DNA from: Hymenopus coronatus
Lineage: Eukaryota > Arthropoda > Insecta > Mantodea > Hymenopodidae
Reading direction: 5' to 3'
Assembly: GCA_030762935.1 (NCBI GenBank)
Contig: CM060881.1
Location: forward strand, 101,106,001 to 101,170,000
Length of the DNA stretch: 64,000 nt
Shown: positions 11,457 to 22,753 of the stretch, in pieces
Numbering within the stretch: the first letter of the stretch is position 1
Layout of the letters: each line of letters opens with the position of its first letter
Program-made: the position numbers and the translations under genes
Notes under the pieces: generated by a model
The model's database searches: none
Told to the model about the DNA's origin: nothing
The model's input: only the letters and a program-made list of their open reading frames with translations

Positions 11457-12225
11457 ACTTTCCCCACTAGCTACATGTATATATGTACATGACAGATAGA
11501 AGAGTTATTGCATTCTACCCAAAAATTTTAAGGCGCGGCTTCGCTGATAATGCATGTTTGGAGTTCCCCAAAATAAGAAAAAAACATTTAGAAAAAGGTC
11601 CAGGTGTGTGTGAATAGCATAACTAAGAAATGGAAAGTCGATTGGTATTGTATATCTTCCGAGGTCGCGACACGATTATTTTTAGGAATATCCTGCCCCC
11701 CCCCCCAAACTACCCTATAATGGGAAGATATTTCAAAATTTTAGGTTTTCAAACAATCGCTCCAACGAATTTGATTAAAGTATCGTGGTTGAAAGATATT
11801 TACATGCCAAATAAAAGGAAATTATATAGGTATATATTTTGTGTATATACAATTCTTGTATACCCTTTGAAGCACTTAAAGTTATATATTTTTATAGAGC
11901 TGACCACTTTCGGTATTCCTTTTTGGGTTATTGATTTTAAAATTTCCAATACTTAAAATTATAAAAATGGGAAGCGTTTTTCACTTTTTTCTAGTCATAC
12001 AAAGAGAAGGACATTTAAAGTATATCACATAATGACACCTTTTAAAATATTTGATATCGTTTTAGCCCTTACTTCTCTTTTTCTTTGAAGAGACTAAGTA
12101 ATGGAACAATTTCTGCTAATGTTTGTCTCAATTAGTATGAAGTAGGGAGAAGAGTATGGTTTTGGAAGAATAATTTGTTGCAGAATATGTAGAAAAATCA
12201 TGTGAATAGAATACATCAGATTTTT
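11457..12225 (+). mobile_element. Family H copy with degraded 5' end
   Basis: The 5' repeat reads ACTTTCCCCACTAG, followed by a remnant of the hairpin. The copy continues through the AGCATAAC, CTTCCGAGG and CCCCCAAACTACCC blocks. It ends AGAAAAATCATGTGAATAGAATACATCAGATTTTT, with the terminal hairpin arms ATGTG and CACAT visible as ATGTG/TACAT. Confidence 0.85.
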
Positions 12226-12792
12226 TTGTTTAAAGAAATTGTCCTTTGATCTTGAAAATAAAATTTATCTCTTCTAAAGTTACACCAGTTTTTGCTCTGG
12301 AGTGATGATTTTAAGTTGGCGCTATATAAAGATTCAGTATGATAATTCATGTAACAATTTCAATTTCATGTACGTCATCCTGTTCCAGCTAGGGTAGGCG
12401 CCAAAAGAGCAGCGAGTGGCTCGCGACTCACAGATGGTCTACGGGGAATATGCAACACAGCTAGGAATTGAGGGCTGAATAAACTATTGGAACGAACTGG
12501 TAGCAGGTGCAAGCATTGTGCTATGACTATGACCCATTGCTGCTCCGAAGTGAGTGCACGTGAGTACTCAGATTCAAACGAGTCGAATTGGAACAGCCTG
12601 TTATACGTAGAGTAAGGACACCTTTAAAGCTGTAGGTCCTGTCATTCCATTAGATAGGGGCAGATGGGATAAAACTTGAAGATTTAAATATTAATAGCTC
12701 TACAGGGATTGATGAATTAGAGACAGGAAACGGAGTTGGTATACTCATTTTCCGCTCACGATGATTATGAGGCGACGCGACATATCTTAACC
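12226..12792. other. No recognised feature
   Basis: Includes a moderately GC-rich patch at 12390-12600 (GCGAGTGGCTCGCGACTC) that might be part of a DNA transposon, but neither termini nor a second copy were found in this window. Confidence 0.35.
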
Positions 12793-12921
12793 ACTTTATC
12801 TACATGTTCTATGTACATATGTATAGAGAAGGTATTGTATTCCACAAAAAAATGCATACCGAGATTTGAGACTCCCGAATCCAAAAAAGGCATTTTTATA
12901 AAGTGTTCGTGTGTTTGTCTG

Positions 12922-12979
<58 letters not shown>

Positions 12980-13305
12980 CAGCATAGCTCAAAAACGAAA
13001 AGAGCATTAAATGCCAAACTAAGTTCAATATCTTCCAAGGATACGACAGAAAGATTTTCTAGAACATCCTTCACCCCAATTACCATTTACATTTGTTGAC
13101 TTTTCTGGGATGCTCCTTGTTATTAATTTCAGTTTTAAAATACTTAGCTTTTATCATATGGGAACTTGTTAATTCTTGGCCATGCAAAAACAGATTTGAA
13201 TTACATAGCAACCACCTTTTAAAATATGCGACTATAGCTTTAGCCTAGTGTACTCTCTTATATCCTTTCTGCTTAGAAGGAAATAAGCAATAAAACCCAT
13301 GTAAA
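12793..13305 (+). mobile_element. Family H copy with expanded TG repeat and internal deletion
   Basis: Starts ACTTTATCTAC plus hairpin. It carries an expanded TG tract, the AGCATAGCTC block and the TCTTCCAAGGAT block. It then jumps from CCATTTACAT directly to the GTTGACTTTTCTGGG block, a deletion of roughly 350 bp relative to other copies. The 3' end is lost after 13305. Confidence 0.85.
12926..12977. repeat. TG dinucleotide microsatellite inside family H
   Basis: About 26 uninterrupted TG units at the position where other copies have short TG-rich patches. It also creates spurious Cys/Val and Thr/His open frames on both strands. Confidence 0.95.
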
Positions 13306-14305
13306 TTGGGCTCATAAATGAAATGTTTATACTTATCTACATCTTGTACATTTTCTTCTGGAGATCAAAGCGGCAGCATTCTTTAAATATATGAGACACT
13401 GTCAGTGGAGTATTGCATGTTGTGCATTGTGGATGAATATATCTCCTAATAAGGTAGAAGTGAGTCATTCTTTCTGGCCAATTCTCAGACGAGCAATGAT
13501 GACTTGATGTTTTTTATTTACGTTTTTAAAACAGCTACTATTCATGAAATAGAACAAGTGATTAAATTATTAAAATTGTTAAATGTATCACATTTATTTT
13601 CTAAAAAAAATTACTAGTATCATTCTTAATAATAATAATACAAATGTCATAACTTTTGAAATGCTCCATCTGATGTCATTCAATTCATTCAATCAGAAAG
13701 TCAACTATGGAGCCAAAATCTCTTAGAAATTCCGAGATAGCAGACCAAAGGTCACCACCAGTCTCTCCTGGAAGAAGCAGATGCCACCATAATCACCAGA
13801 CAACAGGATCACAACCTTGCCTATCGGGTTAAATTGGCAACGGAACTATGGAGGGGGAGCATCTTCCTTATCCTATTTGAATAATACTGTAATTGGTTGT
13901 GCTTGTGAAACAAACTCAAATTGAAGAGTTCAGTTGACGAGTTTACATGGGCAGTTCTTTGATCTAATACTCGGCGCGTTAACAATCGGAAACTCTGAAA
14001 ATGCGATACCTACCGCTCGCCGTTTATTGTCTCAGGTGAAAAATCGAAAATATGTGTAGGTAATTACATCGACATTCTCTGAATATTATGAAATTACGAA
14101 AAAATATGTAAAAACATGTACACTTAAATGTACATTTTCGGATCCAGGAAACATTGTTATATATTTAACATTATTCATATGTTTTAACCACATACAAACA
14201 TTTTGTTATTGCATAGCTATCCTAGCCCTAGTCATGAGTGAACTGCTAGCGCATTCACTTCACTGTGGAGACATTTCAGACTCCCGTTATATGAAGACGT
14301 TGGTG
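13306..14305. other. No recognised feature
   Basis: Contains an AAT microsatellite patch near 13628-13642 and a less AT-rich block at 13680-13870 without a long open frame. No shared repeat was identified. Confidence 0.35.
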
Positions 14306-15028
14306 AAAAAATCTGATGTGATCCATTCACATGACTTTCTCTACCTCTCTGTAACAAATTATTGTTAAAAAGCTTATGCTTCTTATTACTTCATGCTAAT
14401 CGAGAAAAAATTAACAGAAATAGTCTTATTACTTGCTTCCTTGTAAGTAGAAGCGGAATAAGGGAGTACCATAGGTTAAAGTGACAGTCAAAAGCTGGTT
14501 GTTTTCAAAGCTGAAACTAAAAACAAGGAATATCTAAAAACCGATCAAATCCACGATAAAATGTGTGTGGCACAACTTGTGTGTGTTAACGTGCTCTACA
14601 ATTTTTGCGTGGTAAGATTTTGTCCATCTCTAACGGTTTAGCAGTTATGCAAAATTCCGTAAAATTCATCCAGAATAAACTAGTCTTCATAGGCTATTCC
14701 CAGAAAATTCAAGATATACATTTTATTTGGCATGTTTGGGGGTGGGGAGATTTTCTTGAAAATCTTCGTGTCCCATCCTTGGAAGATACCAATCTAAAAT
14801 ACCAAATTTGGTATTTAACGGTCTTTTCGATTTTGAGCTATGCTGTCCACATACACATAGACGCACACATACAGACACCACACGCACACACGGACCTTTT
14901 TCCAAAAATGCGTTTTTGGATTCAGAGGGAGCCAAAACATGTATTTCCGGTGAAATCTCTGTGATATCGAATTTTTGTTGGAATACAATACCTTCTTTAT
15001 ACACTATTTACGTACGTATAGAGAAAGT
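14306..15028 (-). mobile_element. Family H copy, internally shortened
   Basis: Reverse copy with both termini: AAAAATCTGATGTG at the left and GTATAGAGAAAGT at the right. It lacks about 90 bp between the ATACATTTTATTTGGCATG and GGGGTGGGGAG blocks and part of the 3' half. Confidence 0.9.
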
Positions 15029-15585
15029 AAACAAGAGATCGGATGATCAATGAAGATGACATGTGGAAATACGTTCTTCAACTAGCGATGAAGCAGACGG
15101 TTCTTAACAATTTTAATGCTACCAGAACTACAAGATCATAGTTGACTTATTCTCATATCATATGGTTATCATCTCCAGCATTTTAACTTTAACCTCTCCC
15201 TACGCTTGTGCAGGAGCTAAGTCACATTTTTATCCTGCGCTGTATTGTACCATTAATTCGTTTGAAGCCCCGAAACGTCCATAAAATATCTATAGAGAAA
15301 GGCGTAGTGCTCCAGCGAAGATGATACGCAGCAGGCGATAGCACAAATCAGAGAGAAACATAACGAATTGTCCAAGTAATGAGTAACGATACGTTGGGGG
15401 AACAGCCGCCAATAAATCAGCAGTCACTTCTGCCCGTGGTCTAATCGGATAGGTAATACTGGTTTCGAAGTATAGGGAGCTATTCATTATCCCTTGTAAT
15501 GTTAAAACTTTCTATGTGGTGTGCTGTCGTAGTACGTGATGTTTCACACTACCGTCGCTCTACAGTATAACAAATACTACTTTTT
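15029..15585. other. No recognised feature
   Basis: Sequence between two family H termini. A 65-residue minus-strand frame at 15290-15487 has no recognisable motif. Confidence 0.35.
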
Positions 15586-16450
15586 ACTTTCTCTATACGT
15601 ACTATGAACATAGTATATATAGAAGATATTGCATTCCATCCAAAATTAGATCGAGATTTCACTGGAAATACATGTTTTAGGTCCCCCTGAATCTAAAAAA
15701 AAAACATTTTCAGAAAAAGGTCCGCGTGTGTGCGTGAGTCTGTGTGTCTGTGGACAGCATAGCTCAAAAACGAAAATACCATTGAATACCAAACTTGGTA
15801 CTTAAGTTTGGTATCTTTCAAGGATGCGACACGAAGATTTTCAAGAAAATCCCCCCACCCCCAACTACTCTTTACATGGAACTTTTTTCGAAAATTTTGA
15901 TTTTCTTAAAAATGGCTCTAACGATTTTGATTAATATATTGTATATTAAAGATATTTACCTGCCAAATAAAATTTATATCTTGAATTTTCTGGGAATAGT
16001 CTCTGAAGGCTACTTTATTCTGGACAAATTTTGCGGAATTTTGCATAACTGCTAAACCGTAAAAGATGGAGAAAAAAAAAACTTACTACACAAAAATGTG
16101 GAGCACATTAAAACACACAATTTATGTACCTAATGTACATTTTTTTCGTGGAGTTGATCGTTTTTTAGATATTCCTTGTTTTTGGTTACAGCCTTAAAAA
16201 ACTTATACTTTTCTCATACAGGAATTTATCAACTCCTGTCCATACAAACAAAGGAACTTCAATGACATAGCAACCAGCTTTTGACAGTACTCCCTTATTT
16301 CGCTTCTACTTACAAGGAAGCAAGTAATAATACTATTTCTTCTAAAGTTTTCTCGATTAGCATGAGGTAAATAGAAGTATAAACTTTTTAACAATAATTA
16401 GTTACAGAGACGTAGAGAAAGTCATGTGAATGGAAGACATCAGATTTTTT
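15586..16450 (+). mobile_element. Near full-length family H copy
   Basis: Starts TTTTT-ACTTTCTCTATACG with the 5' palindrome CTCTATAC...ACTATGAACATAGT. It contains all blocks in consensus order and ends GTAGAGAAAGTCATGTG...AGACATCAGATTTTT. At 865 bp it is one of the best reference copies. Confidence 0.92.
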
Positions 16451-16759
16451 CATTTTACTTTCTTTTTTGTCACGATATCGCGATGATATTTTATCCGCCT
16501 CGGTCTTAGCTGAGCCGTGAGAGTTGAGATTATTGATACTGCATGTTATCTCATGCGACTTGACGCGAAGGAATGCAAGTGTCCATAAATTAGGAAACTA
16601 GATGGGGCAATGGCGGTCACTTGAGCAAAGTTGCTGTGAACGGATTAGAGTTCGAATTTAAAAGTGTTATTTTTATGTCAATCGTTAGTTTATTTCTTTG
16701 CCTAAATGCATGCCAAGAAGAACTTTATTTTAAAAAATTACTGCTTACCTTAATGAAGC

Positions 16760-17470
16760 GAAATTCTATGTGATGTCAGTGCCCGGAATTGCCCACACAA
16801 GCGGGTAATGCCGGTCACTATATTCAAGCCTGTTACTGGGTTGTAAACGTTAAAAAGACATATAACATTACAGAGTGGTGCAGCAAATTTGAAAAGCAAA
16901 ATTTGGACTGTCCCAGCCACTACATTCTGAAAGATTTTACACTTCATATGACCCAAAGAAAGTAATATCCAGAGGCCTGAAGACTGTTGGACCTGTGTGG
17001 AAGAATAGAAACAACACTAATTCCGTTGCTTTTGAAGACGTCGAAAGCTTCCATATTAATATGGCTGCCATAGTTAACTAATAACAGCAATACTGGATTC
17101 TCATGATCTATTTTACATAACATGTTTAAATCAAACCATAAATAATATAAATTTTGACCATCCATTTTTTCGAAGACCAGTATATTGCATCCGAAGGTCC
17201 ACCTTTCTCCAAAACGGTGTTCATCATCTGTCATGGAAATATGAACTTGGGTGGAACGTAGTTACGTGAAACACTCTTTGCGCTATCACTGTTATGTTCT
17301 TATTTCGCTCCCAACTGGTCATAGAGCCTACCCTTTTCTGTCCCTTTGGAGCCAAGATCTTCACAGGTTCCTGTACTGTACTTATATCAGTTTCATCTAA
17401 ATTGCCTCTCAGTTGACCGGCATTACTCCAACACACACATTTTGCTTTATCAATGCTCAGTACCACACAT
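16760..17470 (-). pseudogene. Pogo/Tigger-like (DDE_1) transposase relic
   Basis: Minus-strand reading in two frames. [20 protein letters not shown] (about 17400-17340) matches the first-aspartate segment (NVDETG..TVQ) of pogo-group transposases. [17 protein letters not shown] follows. The second frame (17234-16944) has NPVLLLLVNYGSH where the family has LLLLDNH.SH, so the second catalytic Asp is Val. It then has ILPHRSNSLQ for LPPHTSH.LQPLD, and a faint continuation (ITFFG, YNP) to about 16760. A frameshift near 17230 splits the halves, and the N-terminal DNA-binding domain was not found. This is a dead DNA transposon of the Tc1-mariner superfamily. Termini were not located. Confidence 0.72.
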
Positions 17471-17619
17471 CTATTGCTTAAAACTAATTCTCACATATGC
17501 TAAGAGAATCGTGAACTTTTCAGAAAATCCTATAGCCACATATAATAAATTTAAGAGTATATTTTCTCCGTGTTGTTCTTCAAGTAAAACTTATATTAAA
17601 ATGCGTTGAACATATTTTT

Positions 17620-18490
17620 TTTCTCTATACGTACTATGTACATAGTGTATAGAGAAGGTGTTGCACTCCACCAACAAATTCGATACCGAGACTTACCGGA
17701 AATATATGCTTTAAGGTCTCCTGTATCCAAAAAAAGTATTTTCAGAAAAAGGTCCGTGTGTGTGTCCGCGTGTCCCTGTGTCCGTGTGTCTGTGAACACG
17801 ATAACTCAAAAACGAAAAGTTGGTAAAATACCAAACTTGGTATTTAAGTTTAGTATTTTCCAGGGATGCGACACGAAGATTTTGAGAAAAATCTCCCCAC
17901 CCCAAACTACCCTTTCAATGGAACTTTTTTCGAAAATTTTCATTTTGTAAAAAATGGCTCTAAAGATTTTGATTAAAATGTCGTATATTAACGATATTTA
18001 CCTGAGAAATAAAATATATATTTTGAATTTTCTGGGAATAGCCTCTGAAGACTACTTTATTCTGGGTCAATTTTATGGAATTTTGCATAACTGCTAAACC
18101 GTAAGAGATGGACAAAAACTTACCACACAACAAATGTAGAGCACTTTAAAACACACAATTTATGATATATAAATTTTTTCGTGGAGTTGATTGTTTTTGA
18201 GATATTCCTTGTTTTTTGTTTCAGCTATAAAAAACATACAGGACTTTGTGAACCCGTGTCCATACAAATAAAGGAACTTCAGTCACATAGCAACCAGCTT
18301 TTGACCATCACTTTAACCTATGGTACTACCTTATTTCGCTTCTACTTACAAGGAAGCAAGTAATAAGACTATTTCTGCTATTTTTTTTTTTTGTCGATTA
18401 GCAGGAAGTAAATGGAAGCATAAGCTTTTTAACAATACTTTATTGCAGAGTTGTAGAGAAAGTCATGTGAATGGACCACATCAGATTTTT
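17620..18490 (+). mobile_element. Near full-length family H copy
   Basis: The first bases of the 5' repeat are lost in a T run (TTTTTTTCTCTATACG). The hairpin with ACTATGTACATAGT is intact. The copy carries a CGTGTCC variant of the TG patch and ends GTAGAGAAAGTCATGTG...CATCAGATTTTT. Confidence 0.9.
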
Positions 18491-19293
18491 TCTCACTACT
18501 ACTCACAACGCTCCAAAGGAAATGGTGACAATGGCTAGATATGTTTTAAGGATGCATTTACAGAGGACAGCAAAACCAGTAGACCACTGCTGCTATGGTA
18601 ATCCAGATAACTACATAACCGGCATTACCCTCTGACCGGGGTTACCTGTCTTTCCGTTATTACTTGCGCAATATGTTTGTTATTGATCATTTAACACTGA
18701 AAAGAAAGCCGATGGCTACAAATAACAATCAGGTTATACAATCTTTTCAAGCTCCGCGTACATCACATGCGGCTTGCCTCGCCCTAAGGTACGCTAAGAA
18801 GTGCGTTGCTTCCTTTCTACTTCCGTGATGCTTTGCGCCGCGCATCAACAATACTAGAGATGCATATTTATATTTTTTACATTTAAACACTTACTTATTT
18901 AATATATTTTCTTCACTGAAATAATATTATATTTGCTTACATATATTTCGCAATTATTACATTTTATATCTCCCTCCTTTAGACATTTATTATTTTCTTT
19001 GCACTAACAGGCGCGTTTTCTCCTTACACAAATTTATCTTTGCATGCTTTGGGGAATAATTATAATCACATTTTATTTCTCTTTACACCCTTTTTTAAGG
19101 CAGTTCCCTAGACTTTGACCCATTATAATATCTGCTTCACCCTAGACGGCACAAACATGCTATAGAATATGCGAACATTCTGTTGATCAATACATGTTAA
19201 AATCGGTCACTATGCCCTTTATTACCCCAATGAACCATTCGAACGATTTAACAAAACTTGGGAATGATGTAAGAGAATAGGTGTCAGCAACTA
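18491..19293. other. No recognised feature
   Basis: A GC-richer patch at 18730-18850 (CGGCTTGCCTCGCCC, TTTGCGCCGCGC) stands out against AT-rich surroundings but matches no family I know. Confidence 0.35.
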
Positions 19294-20000
19294 AAAAACT
19301 CAGATATGTTCCATTCATATGACTTTTGCTACCTATTCTGCAAAGAAATCATTCTTTCAAAATATTCTTCTTCTATTTCCTTCATTCGAATCACAATAAC
19401 CACTAACAGAAATGATTTTATTACTCAGTTCTTTATAAATTGAAAGGAATAATGGAATACGCTAAGCGAAAGCGGTAGTCAAATCTTTTAAAAGCTGGTC
19501 GCTATGTGATTGAAATTTGTTTCTCATTACATGACAAGGAGTAAAACGAAAGAAACTCTTAATGACTTCCTGTTTGAGAAAGGTTCTAAGATTTTAAAAT
19601 TGAAGGCAACAATAAAAATATTCTGGAAATGTTAACTCCACAAAAAATGTATATGATATAAATTATATGTTTTAATAATATCAACATTTTTGGTGTAGTA
19701 AGCTTTTGTCTTTCACTTACGGTTTACAAGTTTGATAAAAGACATTCAGAATCAAGAGGGTTTTAGGAGCAATTCCCAGGAAATTCAAGATATACCTTTT
19801 ATTTGTCATGTAAATATTTTTAATATGCGGTATTTTAATAAAAACGTTAGTCATTTTTGAGAAAAACAAACTTTTTGAATATTTTTCCATGTAAAGGATA
19901 GTTAGGGTAGGGGATCACATTTTTGGAAGATGCTGTACTTAATTGTCAAGTTGATATTCAACCAACTTTTCGTTTTTCGGTTACCATTCACGCACGTTTT
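19294..20000 (-). mobile_element. Family H copy lacking the 5' part
   Basis: Reverse copy. The left end AAAAAACTCAGATATG...CATATGAC is the 3' terminal hairpin. Blocks continue to the CAACTTTTCGTTTTTCGG segment and stop before the TG patch and 5' hairpin. Confidence 0.85.
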
Positions 20001-20131
20001 CTTGGGTGATGTTGATACAAGGAAGCGGGGACTGGGGAAGAAGCCTGTTGTTCCGCAATGTTTTCAACCAAACAAAATTTTTTTCTTTAAAATTCTGAGC
20101 CATTATTGTGAGTAGATTATGTTAATTACCA

Positions 20132-20459
20132 CGAACTAGTTTTACTATTAAACGAAACACAGCACAAGTGCATGGGCTCTGGAATCTAGAGATAGAACTA
20201 AATCTGAGCATTAAAGCCACTATATGTTAGAGTGTATAGTATACTTCATGTCTCAATGTCACCTCACTCCTCTTCCGAAAGTGCGCGAAACCTACCGAAC
20301 TAGTGTTACTATTAAACGAAACACAGCACAAGTGCATGAGCATGGACTCAGAGATAGAACTAAATCTGAGCATTCAAGCCACTATATGTTAGGGTGTATA
20401 GCATACTTCATGTCTCAATGTCACCTCGCTCCTCTTCTGAAATTGCGTGAAACCTACCG
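20132..20459 (+). repeat. Tandem duplication, two units of about 164 bp
   Basis: Unit 1 (20132-20295) and unit 2 (20296-20459) both run from CGAACTAGT to GAAACCTAC and differ at a modest number of positions. The unit is not seen elsewhere in the window. Confidence 0.9.
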
Positions 20460-20741
20460 AATGATGGTTGGGGATTTTATCCACCTCTTTCGGCAAGAAT
20501 TTCTATCTTTATCCAAAATCGAGGTCACAATCTTTTCTTTCGATAAAAAGTCTAAAAAAAAAAAAAAAATTAAGCTCAAGTCATATTTCAATAACAATCC
20601 ATTAATAAACTACCACAGGACTGTAGTAGATTCAACCATTATTGTTGAGAATTGGATATTACAATTTAATAATTTGAATTTTTAAATTATTTTCTTTAAT
20701 TTATATAAATGGTTTTCCAATGAAATCCGGATTAAATTTTT

Positions 20742-21533
20742 ACTTTCTCTAGTAGTTATGTGCAATGTACTTAGTGGATAGAGAAGGAGTTAAATTCCAC
20801 CGAAAAACTTGATACCGAGGTTTCACCGGAAATACATGTTTTGAGAACCCCTGAATAAAAACGCATTTTTAGACAAATGTCCAGGTGTGTGCCTCTGGGC
20901 AGCATAGCTTAAAAATGAAAAGTCGGTTGAATACTAAACTTGGTAATTAAATTCAGTAAAAAAATGTAACACAACGATTTTAAAGAAAATCCGTCCACCC
21001 CCAAATACCTTTACGTGGAACATTTTTAAAATAGTTTGATTAGAAATGCCTCTAACAACTATGCCATATGCCATATGTTTAAGATATCTTCATGACAAAC
21101 GTTATGTATATCTTAAATTTTCCGGGAATAGCCTCTGAAAACCGCTTCATTCTGAATGACGTATCATTTTGCGTAATTGGTAAACATTAAGAGATAGACG
21201 AAAAAATAATGTAGATCTCATTAAAATATTCAATATATTTTCTGTAGAGTTAACCGTTTTCAAGTTATTGTTTCCATATTAAGATATTTAAAATTTTCTC
21301 AAACACTAAGAATTCTTTCTTTTCGTCTCTGGTGTGTTTAGTTCTAGCAAGCAAAGAGAACCGAATTTCAATTATTCCACTTAGTGACGCTATTAAAAGA
21401 ATTGACTATCGCTTTAGCCTTGTGTATTCCTTCTACTTACAAAGAAGCAACTATAAGACCAATTCTGGTAATGTTAATTTGACTGGCATGAATTTTTATA
21501 GGAAAGTCTTGTTAATGGAACCACCAGAATTTT
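20742..21533 (+). mobile_element. Family H copy, complete ends
   Basis: Starts TTTTT-ACTTTCTCTAG with a diverged hairpin. The 3' end is ATAGGAAAGTCTTG...AGAATTTT, a diverged terminal repeat and hairpin. It is immediately followed by a reversed 5'-end fragment. Confidence 0.85.
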
Positions 21534-21589
21534 CTTTTGGGTGGACTGTAACACCTCCTCTACCTAGGTATGTACTAAATAGAGAAAGT
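21534..21589 (-). mobile_element. Family H 5'-end fragment
   Basis: Only GGGTGGACTGTAACACC plus the hairpin remnant and AGAGAAAGT remain, abutting the preceding copy in the opposite orientation. Confidence 0.75.
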
Positions 21590-21622
21590 AAAATCTTCCT
21601 TACTGTCGTTAATCTTCAGCCT

Positions 21623-21966
21623 GGTAACTCTATAAACGTAGTTTCATGACACGACATTCCACAAGGGACTATGACACCCGGCCGCTGCAATCCCATCTCG
21701 GTCCGAAATCGTCATGAATGGGGTGCAGTGCTGGAGGGTGAGACGTGATCAGCGCCTCGAGTCCCTCCCGGCCGGTTGGTGCGGTCTTCTCGATTAAGTA
21801 GCTCCTCAATTGGACCCCAGGGGCCTCACGAGGCTAAGTGCACTCCGGACCAGTCTCCCAGAGGGGCAAAATTCCCCGCGCCGGTACCGGAATCGAACCC
21901 AGGTCTCCCGCTTGACAAACAGCCGCGCTACCACCGCACTAAGGAGACGACAGGGTAACTATATAT
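21623..21966 (-). mobile_element. GC-rich tRNA-derived SINE with target-site duplication
   Basis: On the minus strand the element starts GTCTCCTTAGTGCGGTGG, holds a Pol III A box (TAGTGCGGTGGTAGCGCGG) and B box (GGTTCGATTCC), then a GC-rich body to about 21636. GGTAACTCTATA (21623-21634) and GGTAACTATATA (21953-21964) flank it as likely target-site duplications. GC content is well above the neighbours. Confidence 0.8.
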
Positions 21967-22670
21967 ACTATTGTAATAATTTCCATTAATGATAAGAGAA
22001 TGAAAACGCGAGGTAGCGTATAATTGGTGTATTATTCATATTTTCTTCGCCTTGATGTGGAATAGTGTAAACCCTGAGGTGATGCAGAAAATGCCAGCGA
22101 TGCAGTTGACAAAAGCGAGAAAAGAAAAAGGGAGGGAGGGTTTTGTGTATGCAAAACACATAGCGATGCTCTTTGTACATGGCATGCGGCTGAAGTTGGT
22201 TCTGTTTGTCGTATTGATCCAGCAGATTCAGACGTGATCTCATACCTCGTGCGGATCACGAGTGTTATGAAAAAGGGAAACGAGAAACAAAGAGAATTAA
22301 TGATAATTAAGGCAAACGGGAAATTAAAATAACTGACAGGTTTTTTGTGGCGGAGCTATTTTGTGACATAATAACATGCTCCGCACAACAAGAGACACAA
22401 AAACAAAAGCACAAGGATTTTATGCAGAAAAAAGTGACGCAGGAAGCCATATCCTTATAGAATAGGATTATTTTATCGGGTTTTTAGATTGTCATCCTTT
22501 CACTGCTCAAAATGAATGAGCCTCTGACCTCATGCTACTGTTTTGTCCTGCGTTCTATTTTCATTTTTGGAAGTGTTTAACGTATCTGTCAGCAAATAAA
22601 ACATGAAAAGATATTGACTAAAATGCATAAAGAGATTGATTATCAAATTAGTAATGGCAATCAAAGTTTT
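21967..22670. other. No recognised feature
   Basis: Weak overlapping frames on both strands around 22000-22260 have no recognisable motif. Confidence 0.35.
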
Positions 22671-22753
22671 ACTTTCTCTATCGCATATGTACAACGTACG
22701 TAGTGGATACAGAAGGTTTTGCATTCCACCCAAAAATTTGACACTGAGATTTT
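22671..22753 (+). mobile_element. Family H 5'-end fragment
   Basis: ACTTTCTCTATCG plus hairpin, GCATTCCACCCAAAAATT and ACTGAGATTTT, then an abrupt change into mitochondrial-type sequence. Confidence 0.85.

Noticed and set aside
12736..13099. Several overlapping frames with long Cys/Val or Thr/His runs
   Set aside because: They are translations of the TG microsatellite and flanking family H sequence on both strands.
14605..14964. 119-residue frame (and similar ones at 26488, 42169, 62742)
   Set aside because: All fall in family H copies, have frames differing between copies, and consist of the same low-complexity and palindromic blocks. No conserved protein is shared by intact copies.
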